A DNA stretch of 64,000 nt from Pseudoalteromonas sp. P1-25 (GTDB lineage: Bacteria > Pseudomonadota > Gammaproteobacteria > Enterobacterales > Alteromonadaceae): assembly GCF_001401805.1 (NCBI RefSeq), contig NZ_LKDW01000015.1, positions 34,172 to 98,171 of the forward strand, given 5' to 3'. Positions 45,783-54,867 of this stretch are shown one piece after another (position 1 is the first letter of the stretch; each line of letters begins with the position of its first letter). Under the pieces are notes generated by a model. That model did not search any database. It worked only from the letters and a program-made list of their open reading frames with translations, and was not told the DNA's origin. The translations under genes were made by a program, and so were the position numbers.

Positions 45783-47276
45783 TTATGCGGTTTTTTCTTC
45801 CAGACCTTGTTTTTCCCATACTTTCGCTTTAAAGCTCATTAGTACTAAAACAATACCAACACCAATGCTAAATAAGGCAATTTGTAAATATAAGTTAGGG
45901 ATTTCTTGAACGTTATTCGGATCAAAGTTACCCGCAAGTATACCCGAGATAACATTACCAATAGAGTAGGTTAATACAAATACACCCATTAACTGACCTG
46001 TATAACGGCGAGGTGATAATTTGCTTACTGCACTTAATGCTACAGGGCTTAAACAAAGCTCACCCACTGTATGTAAAAAGTAAGTAGTAACAAGCCAATA
46101 AGGCGCCACTTTTAAGCCTTCAGCAGCGTACTGAGCAGCCATAAACATGACTAAAAAGCCAGAAGCCATAATAATCAAGCCAAGTGCACATTTAACGCTG
46201 TAAGTAGGTGATATCATTTTTTTAGATAAATTAATCCAAAGCGCTGCAAAAAACGGCGACAGTACAATAATAAACAGTGAGTTTAAAGATTGAAACCATG
46301 TAGTTGGAATTTCAAACGTACCGATAAGGCGGTCTGTGTAATCACGAGCAAATAGGTTAAGTGATGAACCCGCTTGCTCAAAACCAGACCAAAAACACGC
46401 AGAGGCAACACACACTAAAAATAGTGCCCACATTCTTTGTTTTTCTTCACCAGTTAAATTGCCTTTAAAGTAAATAAGGCCAAAATATACAAAAAATATA
46501 ACAGTAAATATAACGGCTGTGTAACCAGCTACAACCGACGGGTTTATGGTAATAACACCCGTCATAGCGGCTACTGTAACGCCAGTAACAACAGCAACAA
46601 ACAATGCTATAGCGCCCCATGTACGAGATGCGCCTTTAGCGCTTAATGGGTTGGCCGGTAATGCGCTATGCTCAGGAAGGTTGCTAAGTGTGCGCTTATA
46701 TTGGATTAAACCAATAGCCATACCCACAGCAGCTGCACCAAATGCCCAGTGCCAGCCTACATTTTCCATAAAGTAACCACATACGTAGTAACCTATTAGC
46801 GAGCCCAAGTTAATACCCATGTAGTATATAGCGTAACCGCCATCACGGCGCTCATCAGCATCGCTGTATAGCTGACCTACCATTGCGCTGATATTTGGTT
46901 TAAGTAAACCAGTACCAGTAGCTACAAATATTAAACCAATAAAAAATGAATACTCATGAGGCACGGCCAAAATAATATGGCCACACATGATGATGATACC
47001 GCCATACCACACGGCTTTTTGGCCACCGAATAATCTATCGGCAAGCCAACCTCCTGGCAGGCCTAAAAAGTATACTGCACCTGTGTATAAACCGTATATT
47101 GCAGCTGCTGATGCAACAGTAAAGCCTAAGCCTTCTTGTTGTAAGCTTGCTGTCATAAACAATACGAGCATTGCTCGCATGCCGTAGTAACTCATACGTT
47201 CCCACATCTCAGTGAAGAACAATGTTGAAAGTCCTTTAGGGTGGCCAAACCAACCGCTATCTGGAGCTGAACTCAT
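45783..47276 (-). CDS. POT/PTR family proton-dependent peptide transporter
   Basis: A proton-coupled importer of di- and tripeptides. The 497-residue product has about 14 membrane helices and the POT signature FFTEMWERMSYYGMRAMLVLF (ExxERxxYYG) in helix 1, with GGWLADRLFGGQKAVWYGG and GTGLLKPNISAMVGQLY further on. It is closest in pattern to DtpA/DtpT types. It is transcribed alone. Confidence 0.93.
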   Translation of the reverse strand: MSSAPDSGWFGHPKGLSTLFFTEMWERMSYYGMRAMLVLFMTASLQQEGLGFTVASAAAIYGLYTGAVYFLGLPGGWLADRLFGGQKAVWYGGIIIMCGHIILAVPHEYSFFIGLIFVATGTGLLKPNISAMVGQLYSDADERRDGGYAIYYMGINLGSLIGYYVCGYFMENVGWHWAFGAAAVGMAIGLIQYKRTLSNLPEHSALPANPLSAKGASRTWGAIALFVAVVTGVTVAAMTGVITINPSVVAGYTAVIFTVIFFVYFGLIYFKGNLTGEEKQRMWALFLVCVASACFWSGFEQAGSSLNLFARDYTDRLIGTFEIPTTWFQSLNSLFIIVLSPFFAALWINLSKKMISPTYSVKCALGLIIMASGFLVMFMAAQYAAEGLKVAPYWLVTTYFLHTVGELCLSPVALSAVSKLSPRRYTGQLMGVFVLTYSIGNVISGILAGNFDPNNVQEIPNLYLQIALFSIGVGIVLVLMSFKAKVWEKQGLEEKTA

Positions 47277-47353
47277 ATTTACTTCCTAACTTTAAGAATT
47301 GTTGTAATGGCCTTATAATTTTTTGCTTTAGCTGTTTTGTGCTATGGGGCACT

Positions 47354-47518
47354 AATACCAATCTGCATTAATACTTAATCATTTTCAGGGGTTAAACGTG
47401 TCGTTATCTGCGTTAAAAAATTCTCATTTAGAACAACTAAATAGCGAATTTTTTGCCTAGTTATCAACACGTTTATCCATCCTCAAAATAGATCACTTAA
47501 TTATGCGGATTGGTATAA
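47354..47518. repeat. MITE-like palindromic repeat element
   Basis: About 165 bases bounded by AATACCAAT and ATTGGTAT. The two halves are imperfect inverted copies almost end to end: CTGCATTAATACTTAATC against GATCACTTAATTATGCGG, AAACGTGTCGTTATC against TTATCAACACGTTT, and a central hairpin AAAAAATTCTCATTTAG / CTAAATAGCGAATTTTTT around AACAA. No coding capacity. This form is that of a small nonautonomous repeat. It lies between the peptide transporter and bcsC, which both point away from or into it as - strand genes. Confidence 0.75.
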
Positions 47519-47684
47519 AACGCTCGACCATCTGTATATTATTTGTAGCTAAGATAATGATTTGCTAAATGGTAGTAACACCACAAGGTAAGAGACACAC
47601 CCTTATCCTAGTTACAATTGCGCTCAAGTATACATATACCTTAGTGCGAGGGGAAGCATTCGCGATGTATCACCTTGCGCTGCG
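47519..47684. other. Rest of the bcsC-peptide transporter gap
   Basis: Together with the repeat element this forms a 408-base gap. The remaining 166 bases show no open frame and no clear terminator for bcsC. The peptide transporter promoter should lie in this region or on the near side of the repeat. Confidence 0.3.
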
Positions 47685-50600
47685 TTAAAAGTCTGCATAA
47701 GGAACAATTGGGGTGCCAGGGAACTCTAACGTCCCGTACACAGGGTTGAAGTAATAGCGAATATAGAGCTGACCAAAGTTGGGTTCGTAAAAATCAGCAC
47801 GGTCTATGGCTAAGTAGCCCCCAAAAAACCAATGCGGTGTTATACGGTACTCAAAGCTTCCTTCAAGATTGTATGAAACGCCTGCGCTGTCATCACCTGC
47901 AAATACTGGATCAACTCCAGTGATAAGCTCTCTGTCGTATGCCTGTAGTTGTAAATCAGTGTCATTGGGGTAAAAGTCAATCGCTTGGGTTTTCGTTTGC
48001 GAGTACGATATACCTGTTTTTAAGCGATAAACAAAATCATCGCCCCAGCGCGCATCGTAGCTTAAAGGCAGTGACAACCCAACGTAGTTTTGTGGGCTAT
48101 AGTAACCGCCGTGACCCCATGTTTCTTCACTTAAATTATACTGATACGCCCAATGCAATAGGCTTGCGCCGACAGTAAATTCGCGTTCTTGATTGCTAAT
48201 AACGCGATAATACGACCCACCCATAACTCTATAGCGTTGGTTATCTTTAACATTTTGACCTTTATAAAGTGTAAAGTCGGCGCTTGACCAAAAGCCCCAA
48301 TCGCCACCTAAATCATGAGATAGATTGGCCGTTAGGCCAGTTGAGCGCACGCCGCCCCAAATTTCACCGGTATTTACATCCTCAAGGCCAGCATAAGAGA
48401 GCACAGAGCTAGTTACAGGGCGTTTTTCGAGCTCTAGGCTATAGCCAAAATCGCCAATGCTGTTTGCGTAGTTTACACCCCATACTATGTCTTCAATCAA
48501 AAAGCCAAGTGGGGTAGTACCCACATCAACACGCCAATTTTCATTTTGCCATCCAATACCTATATCGACCCCATCTTGCTCAGGGCTAACCTCATCAATG
48601 CCGCAGGTAAATATACACAGTGCACCTTGGCCGTAGCGGCTTCCAGCAAATTGCTCATCAAAGCGCGTTGTTTGTGCACTGATGCTAGTTGGATCTATTT
48701 TAATAAACCCTTGACCTTGCCAAAGTGGAAAATAGGCCTCAATAGGGACTAAGCCAGCGCCAAGCGTCGCTTCGCTTTCTGTACTTGTTTGGCCACTAAA
48801 GTTAACCCCAATGGCAATGTATGCTTGGTTTTTGCTTTGCTCATTTATAAGCTCGCGTTTAGCACCATTTATATACCACGCGTCATTTTCATCTATACGC
48901 GCAATTTGTTTGTAAAACGATTCATCGTTTAGGCCTTGCTCGCTCGATAGTGTTTTTAAATACCATTGCTTAGCTTGGTCTTGCTCATTAAAGTTTCGGG
49001 CAACTTCAGCGCCCAAATAACTAAGCTCTTTATCATTGGGTGATTTAGCTATTAATTGATTGGCTAAAGCTAACGCATCACCTGCGTAATTAAAGTCATT
49101 TAACGATGCCATAATTTGGCGCTGTAAATAGGCCTGCTGATCATCTGTTTGCGCTATTGCACGCTCAGTCACTTCTTTTGCTTGAAAGTCGTTACCTAAT
49201 TCTCTATGAGCTTTTGCTATTGCTAGCATAGCTTGAGGGTCAATTGGCTGATTGTTTTTTAGTTTTTGTTGATAAACAATAATTGCCGACTCACGCTGCT
49301 CAAGGGTTAAATTAGCATTAATTAATGCCGTAGTAGTTGCGGGGGTACTAGGGTACTTTTGATCAAGCTGGTTAAGCTTAGCTAATAGTTCGCCGCCTTC
49401 GTAATACTCATTAATATATGTAGTGTATAAATTGACGTACTGCTCTATTTCGCCAGTACTGGCATTACTAGGTAAACTGTAATTGGTAAACCATTGCTCT
49501 ACAGATGGGCGCTCATTTTGCTCGAGTAGCCATTCTCCATACAGCATATGCCAATAAGGTGATAAAGAAGGCTCAGTATTTAATGCATCATTAATTAACT
49601 TTATAGCGTGTTTTTTCTCATCTATTTGATACCAGCTACGCGATAGCTCGGCTTTCATTACGGGTGTTAAATTTTGCGCTTCTAAATTACTTAAATGAAA
49701 AATAGCCGTGGTTCTATTTTTGCTATTTAAGTGGCGCTCACTTTGTCTGAGAGATTCGTTCAGCCTAAGCTGTTGCTCAAGCGTAATTATGTCGTCATTT
49801 CGCTCATTAACTGGTACATACTCTAAGGTGTTTAAAGCACCTTGGTAATCATCTATTGAGCGCAAAAATAGGGCATGGCTGTAGCGTAACTGTGGATTAA
49901 GAGGAAACTGCCAAAGCACATTGTTAAATAACGTTTTTGCCTTTTGCGTTAACCCATTTTGTTGATAAATAAACGCTAAGTCATAATAAAGCCAAGGCTG
50001 CTCAGGGGCTAATTCTATGGCCTCTCTTAAAGTCTGCTCTGCAAGTCCTACCTCTCCCGAATCGGTGTACTGACGTGCTTTTTCGCGAAGCAGGCTACTC
50101 AATGAAGCTACATAAACGGGCTTTAGCTGTGCTTTTTGCGTATCGGATAAAGCATTGTAAAAGTTGATTAACGACTGCTCAGAGTTATCCAGTTCAGCGA
50201 TTTCTAATAACCCGGTCAAGGCACCATTATTTAAAGGATCACCTTTGAGCACCGTTTGGTATATGGTTGCCGCCTGAGAGTAGTTACCTTGTGCGAATTG
50301 TAATAGCCCTCGGTTATACAAAACAGTAGCAGGGTCTTGTTCTAAGGTCTTGGCTAAATCTAGCTTTAGCTTGGCTGTTTTAAATTCACGCTCGTTTATA
50401 GCTTCTTTTGCTTGACGGATATAAAGCCAAAATTTAGCTGTAGTAGCTAACGCTTTTAATGTTTCGCGCTCAGCAAAATCGGCAGTGTTACTTTGCGCCC
50501 GCGTAAAATAATTATATGATTTTTGGTTTTCACCCATTCGCAGGTATAAGATGCCAAGGCTGCGCATAATCGCGCCATCTTTTGGGCGCCCTTTGAGTGC

Positions 50601-51503
50601 TTCCAATAAAATGGGCTCTGCGGCAGCTAACTTGTTTTTTTCAAGTAATGCTTCTCCTTTCACCCATAACTGATAGTGCGGATTAGCTAATAGCTTTTGT
50701 CGCGCTTTAAGATCTTTTTTGAAATCTTGATACTGTAGCTCACCTTTACTACTGAAAGGGTACACAGTGAAGTAGCGCTGAAATTGCTTATCAGTAGCGC
50801 TGTTTAATTGCATGTTAGATAGAGCACCTAACCAAATCGCTTCTACTTCATTACTATAACGAGAGGTAGCGCCATATTTGCTTAAAAGAGATAACGCAGT
50901 GTCATCAGTCGGGTTACTTCTGAGTAAGTGGCGAGCGTATGGGATATCTATAGCACCAATGCTTTCATAGGTGCGTAGCAGCCTTTCGTAACCTTTTTTT
51001 ACATTTTGCCATTGGCTTTGATCTTGTGCATACCAACTTAAATGCTCTAACTCAAACGCTAGGCTTGGATAGGCATTTTTAAAAAGAGAATTGTAAATTA
51101 AGCGTGCTTGTTCAAAGCGACCCGCACGGGCAAGTAATTTAGCTTGCTGTATGTCCGCTTTATCTTCATTTTCTAATCTAGCAACTAATCGTAATTGCTC
51201 TATACAAGGGTGAACTTGTGTATTGCTATTATCTATTCTTCTTAATATTTGATTTGCTTCCCCCGCTTTGCCATTGGCAAATTCATAGCGAGCAAGCGCA
51301 CACTGACTTTCTATGCGATTAGGCGCTATTGCCAATAGCTTTTGTAAGCTATCGGCAACTAAGTCTTTATTTTCTTGTACTTCACCAATGTTGATTTGGC
51401 TTAAAAGCCACTCAACAGAGCGTGTATCAATGTCATTATTTGTTTTAGCATGTACACTTGCGCTGACTGCTAACGTACAAACAACAGCCCATTTTAGCGA
51501 CAT
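47685..51503 (-). CDS. bcsC: Cellulose synthase outer-membrane export protein BcsC
   Basis: BcsC exports cellulose across the periplasm and outer membrane. The 1272-residue product has a signal peptide (AVVCTLAVSASVHAKT), a long superhelix of TPR repeats to about residue 900 (WLYYDLAFIYQQNGLTQKAKTLFNNVL is one), and a C-terminal beta-barrel domain that ends in aromatic-rich strands (FGQLYIRYYFNPVYG). Length agrees with E. coli BcsC (about 1150). It overlaps bcsZ by 10 bases and ends the - strand arm. Confidence 0.95.
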   Translation of the reverse strand: MSLKWAVVCTLAVSASVHAKTNNDIDTRSVEWLLSQINIGEVQENKDLVADSLQKLLAIAPNRIESQCALARYEFANGKAGEANQILRRIDNSNTQVHPCIEQLRLVARLENEDKADIQQAKLLARAGRFEQARLIYNSLFKNAYPSLAFELEHLSWYAQDQSQWQNVKKGYERLLRTYESIGAIDIPYARHLLRSNPTDDTALSLLSKYGATSRYSNEVEAIWLGALSNMQLNSATDKQFQRYFTVYPFSSKGELQYQDFKKDLKARQKLLANPHYQLWVKGEALLEKNKLAAAEPILLEALKGRPKDGAIMRSLGILYLRMGENQKSYNYFTRAQSNTADFAERETLKALATTAKFWLYIRQAKEAINEREFKTAKLKLDLAKTLEQDPATVLYNRGLLQFAQGNYSQAATIYQTVLKGDPLNNGALTGLLEIAELDNSEQSLINFYNALSDTQKAQLKPVYVASLSSLLREKARQYTDSGEVGLAEQTLREAIELAPEQPWLYYDLAFIYQQNGLTQKAKTLFNNVLWQFPLNPQLRYSHALFLRSIDDYQGALNTLEYVPVNERNDDIITLEQQLRLNESLRQSERHLNSKNRTTAIFHLSNLEAQNLTPVMKAELSRSWYQIDEKKHAIKLINDALNTEPSLSPYWHMLYGEWLLEQNERPSVEQWFTNYSLPSNASTGEIEQYVNLYTTYINEYYEGGELLAKLNQLDQKYPSTPATTTALINANLTLEQRESAIIVYQQKLKNNQPIDPQAMLAIAKAHRELGNDFQAKEVTERAIAQTDDQQAYLQRQIMASLNDFNYAGDALALANQLIAKSPNDKELSYLGAEVARNFNEQDQAKQWYLKTLSSEQGLNDESFYKQIARIDENDAWYINGAKRELINEQSKNQAYIAIGVNFSGQTSTESEATLGAGLVPIEAYFPLWQGQGFIKIDPTSISAQTTRFDEQFAGSRYGQGALCIFTCGIDEVSPEQDGVDIGIGWQNENWRVDVGTTPLGFLIEDIVWGVNYANSIGDFGYSLELEKRPVTSSVLSYAGLEDVNTGEIWGGVRSTGLTANLSHDLGGDWGFWSSADFTLYKGQNVKDNQRYRVMGGSYYRVISNQEREFTVGASLLHWAYQYNLSEETWGHGGYYSPQNYVGLSLPLSYDARWGDDFVYRLKTGISYSQTKTQAIDFYPNDTDLQLQAYDRELITGVDPVFAGDDSAGVSYNLEGSFEYRITPHWFFGGYLAIDRADFYEPNFGQLYIRYYFNPVYGTLEFPGTPIVPYADF

Positions 51504-52621
51504 TCAGTGCTCCACATTGGCTTGAGCGTCCCGTCTGCTGATATTGAAAAGCGTTTATTAAGTGCGCTACTACCAAATAGATTTAATACACTGTCGTAGT
51601 AGCGAGTTCGTGTAAATGATTTATCGACCATCAACTTTTGTTGAATAGCCATAACCTGCGAATCATCCCCTTTTTCTTTTAGCATTGGCAATAGGGCAGC
51701 ATTAAAACCAACTGGGCCACGCTTTTGGGTTTTGCCAGAGCTTGCATAAGTGTTTAAAGGCACATAGCCGCGGCTGTTTATAGCCTCTAAAAAAGGACTA
51801 AATTGTTCGCTTAGCTGCGTTTTGTAAGGGGCATCCTCTGCCATCATACTGGCCCATAAGTAAACCCGAATGGCATTGTAGCTGCCTAAGTCAGTTGCTT
51901 TATTATTATGATAAAAGCCTTTTGCAGGGCTATACATTACCCAATCAGGACTAACGCCGTTTTTAGCGGTGTCTAAAATAAGCTTGGCAGACGCTTCATG
52001 GAGTTGCTGCCACGGGGAATTGGGGTATAGTTTGCTAAACTGCTGATAAATAAACAACGGAGAATAGCTAGGGTTAAGTTTGTAGGTGTTATTTTCAAAC
52101 TCAAACCCAGCCGGTGCGGGTAATAAAGTCAGCCCTAAACCAGAGATATAAGCGGTTTCCTCTCGCATAATACGCTGCGCTAATACGGCAGCTAAAATAC
52201 TATAACGGCGTTCATCCCATAAGATGGCTGCTTGCGATAAACTATATGCTATCCATAAATCAGAATCTGATGCTGGGTTTGAGTCTAAAATTCCAGTGGT
52301 GTCATTACCTGTTTTGCCCCATTGCCAAGCAGGTAAACGTGTACTTAAATCACCTTCAGAGAGGTGCTCTTGCGTCCAGTCTAAAATAGTATCAAACGCA
52401 GCTTTATCATTTGCCACTAGCGCAAAAAATAGCGCGTATGATTGACCTTCTGAGGTGGTAATATTTTGCTTTGAGCCTAAGTCGATAACGCGCCCTTCAT
52501 CACTAACAAAGTGGTTTTTAAATACTTGCCATCCTTGCCAGGGCTCGCACTGCTGTGTTTGCGCTGATACAGAAAAACTAAAAAATGTGACTATTAATAA
52601 TGCACGGTTAAGTAATGTCAT
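51494..52621 (-). CDS. bcsZ: Periplasmic endo-glucanase BcsZ (GH8)
   Basis: BcsZ is the family 8 cellulase that trims or untangles cellulose during export. The 375-residue product has a signal peptide ending near VSAQT, the catalytic acid Glu58 (ITTSEGQSYALFF), the GH8 signature ASDSDLWIAYSLSQAAILW, and PSYSPLFIYQQF. At the place where E. coli BcsZ has its presumed catalytic base in SYDAIRV, this protein reads SYNAIRV (Asn249, codon AAT). Activity may be altered. It lies between bcsB and bcsC as in E. coli. Confidence 0.94.
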   Translation of the reverse strand: MTLLNRALLIVTFFSFSVSAQTQQCEPWQGWQVFKNHFVSDEGRVIDLGSKQNITTSEGQSYALFFALVANDKAAFDTILDWTQEHLSEGDLSTRLPAWQWGKTGNDTTGILDSNPASDSDLWIAYSLSQAAILWDERRYSILAAVLAQRIMREETAYISGLGLTLLPAPAGFEFENNTYKLNPSYSPLFIYQQFSKLYPNSPWQQLHEASAKLILDTAKNGVSPDWVMYSPAKGFYHNNKATDLGSYNAIRVYLWASMMAEDAPYKTQLSEQFSPFLEAINSRGYVPLNTYASSGKTQKRGPVGFNAALLPMLKEKGDDSQVMAIQQKLMVDKSFTRTRYYDSVLNLFGSSALNKRFSISADGTLKPMWSTECR

Positions 52622-54867
52622 TATTCATCTCCTTCAGCTAAACGTTTATGGGTAAGTGCTTGCAGTAATCGCCATAAAATAAATGAGATCAATAACAGCG
52701 TTAATATCGAAAGTAGAGCTAAAATAAACGGGTGGTCAGACAAATGGAACCACACCAGTGTATGTACAGGAATATGGCCTACAAAGTATTGCTCATCAGT
52801 TTTTATGGTTTTAACACCTTGTGAGTTTATAACTGCGGCACTGCCTTTTAATTGACTTAATGTTTGTGAGTCCATAAGGGTTTTATCAATTAAGCCAAAA
52901 GCTTTTTCGGTAGTTGCATTGAGTGACACGACAGAGCGCTCAGAATCAAAAGGAGATTGATACGCTGTAATGACCGCCATATCACCACTGCTTTTTACAC
53001 TTACTTGGATTTTGTCGGGCGTTTGCTCATCGTATGCACCGTTATAAATTGCCTGCTTTATTTCGCGCTGATTATTATTTAAAAGTACATTTGTTTGCAC
53101 ATCTTCATCTAGTTGTTGTGCTGTGTTATTAGGCTTTGCAATAACTAGAATATCTTTATCGTCTAAGTCAACGTTCTCATTTAAATGGGCAACGACCATT
53201 CTATGGGTTGGGTAACCTGTTATAGCACCAAAATGTCCAGTAAGATTAAACAGTAACGTTAATGCTTTTGCAGAAGGTTGCTGATCAACAAGTACAAGTG
53301 TTTGTTGTAAGTCGGCATATTTAGTGTAAGGGAAACCACTATTAGCAAATACGTTTAAATCCGGCAGGGCAATGTAATGATCAAAACCACTTACATCAAT
53401 GTGTGAATTACCATCAATAACACCAAACTCACCACCTGGCGGCGCTATCGCACATTCACCTTTTTTCAATACCGCAAATCTAAAATCAAAGTTTAGCTCG
53501 TTCCGAGTGGCTAAGTTGATGCCATTCAGTGAAAAGTTTTCTGCGTTTTGTGTGGTATCAGTATTGGCTATAAGTGGCAATAAGGTTTTTGTAGTATTAA
53601 GTGTAGAGTCGTCATTATCTAGCAAGTATCCACTAATAAACTTTTGATTAATCAACATATTCAATCGAGAGTCTAAAGACTCGCTCTCGGGCGTGCTGCG
53701 ATACTGTAATGTGATGGGGATGCCTTTTTCGCGCCAGGTAAATAAATCGGGTGCAAAGCGCACGTTTAATTTCACGGGCCCGTTATTTAACCCCTGTGCT
53801 TGTAGTTGGGTATCAAAATCGATTAGTTCGTCAAAATGTACCGCTCTATCACCGCGTAACCAACGTGGGGCGTCGTAAGGCTTACGAAGCGGGAGTTGAT
53901 TAATTGCTTCTATGCTTGCAGTCCTACCTGTCATTACTTTGTGCCCGAAAGCTAACCCAGTAACGGCTGTTTTTAAATCATCTTCATCACGACCCAAAAT
54001 AAGCAACATTTTGCTGTATCTATGCAGTGGGTTTGAAATAATCTCAACGGTTGGCTTTTCAACATCTGGGTAATCTTTTAAAAAGTCAGGCTTTGAATCG
54101 TTGGTAATAAAAACTACGCTGTGCGTATCTAATGATTTATTAATGACTACCGGGAAATCAGCACCGCGCCAGTCAGCTTGTGCGCCAAACCAACTAGATA
54201 AAGTGGCTGCCGCTTCAATCGTTTTGGTGTTAGGTGTTTTTGCAAACACAAACGGTAAGCTTAACTTATTATAATCTTTGGCATCAAAAAAAGGCGCTGG
54301 TAAATATTCCAAACGACTATCTATTGCTAATTGCTTTTGATTAAGTGTGATATTGCTCGATTTATTAATTTCGGTCCAAATAGAGCGGCTAAAGTAGTCT
54401 TGGCAACGTAAATCATAATAGCCCACAAGCTCAAAGCGTACTTGGTTGTAGTCTTGTACATATTTAGCATTGAGTTTAAGGCTATGATTAACCGTATTTT
54501 TAACTACACTTAGTTGCTCATTGATGGGCAGTACAGTGACTAAGTTTTCATTAAAATACACTTTTAAATGCGATACGTTAGCAATTAATGATGGCGAGTT
54601 TGTGTAAGAAAAATTAAGCTGTAAATCGGTGCTTAATTTATCAATGCGGTTTGTAAAATCCACTCTTGAGTTATTGTTTATGCCATCTAGCTTGTAACCA
54701 TTAAAACCTAAAGCAGCAAAGTCTAATCGTAAACTAGATACGTTGGCGCTCTCAGGGTAGCCATTTATAAACACAGATTTATCGTGCATTGGCTCAATAG
54801 CACATGCCTTATGGGCGCTGCATGTTATAAACAGTATTAGAAATGTATTAAGCAAATTTTTAATCAT
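52621..54867 (-). CDS. bcsB: Cellulose synthase periplasmic subunit BcsB
   Basis: BcsB guides the glucan in the periplasm and anchors BcsA with its C-terminal membrane helix. The 748-residue product has a signal peptide (LLNTFLILFITCSAHKACA), alternating carbohydrate-binding and flavodoxin-like domains (RLDFAALGFNGYKLDG, LSLPFVFAKTPN, LLILGRDEDDL) and a C-terminal helix (HPFILALLSILTLLLISFILW). It overlaps bcsA by 8 bases and bcsZ by 1. Confidence 0.95.
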   Translation of the reverse strand: MIKNLLNTFLILFITCSAHKACAIEPMHDKSVFINGYPESANVSSLRLDFAALGFNGYKLDGINNNSRVDFTNRIDKLSTDLQLNFSYTNSPSLIANVSHLKVYFNENLVTVLPINEQLSVVKNTVNHSLKLNAKYVQDYNQVRFELVGYYDLRCQDYFSRSIWTEINKSSNITLNQKQLAIDSRLEYLPAPFFDAKDYNKLSLPFVFAKTPNTKTIEAAATLSSWFGAQADWRGADFPVVINKSLDTHSVVFITNDSKPDFLKDYPDVEKPTVEIISNPLHRYSKMLLILGRDEDDLKTAVTGLAFGHKVMTGRTASIEAINQLPLRKPYDAPRWLRGDRAVHFDELIDFDTQLQAQGLNNGPVKLNVRFAPDLFTWREKGIPITLQYRSTPESESLDSRLNMLINQKFISGYLLDNDDSTLNTTKTLLPLIANTDTTQNAENFSLNGINLATRNELNFDFRFAVLKKGECAIAPPGGEFGVIDGNSHIDVSGFDHYIALPDLNVFANSGFPYTKYADLQQTLVLVDQQPSAKALTLLFNLTGHFGAITGYPTHRMVVAHLNENVDLDDKDILVIAKPNNTAQQLDEDVQTNVLLNNNQREIKQAIYNGAYDEQTPDKIQVSVKSSGDMAVITAYQSPFDSERSVVSLNATTEKAFGLIDKTLMDSQTLSQLKGSAAVINSQGVKTIKTDEQYFVGHIPVHTLVWFHLSDHPFILALLSILTLLLISFILWRLLQALTHKRLAEGDE

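Noticed and set aside
47519..47684. Possible c-di-GMP riboswitch near the cellulose genes
   Set aside because: I looked for the GEMM-type conserved core here and upstream of both bcs arms and did not see it.
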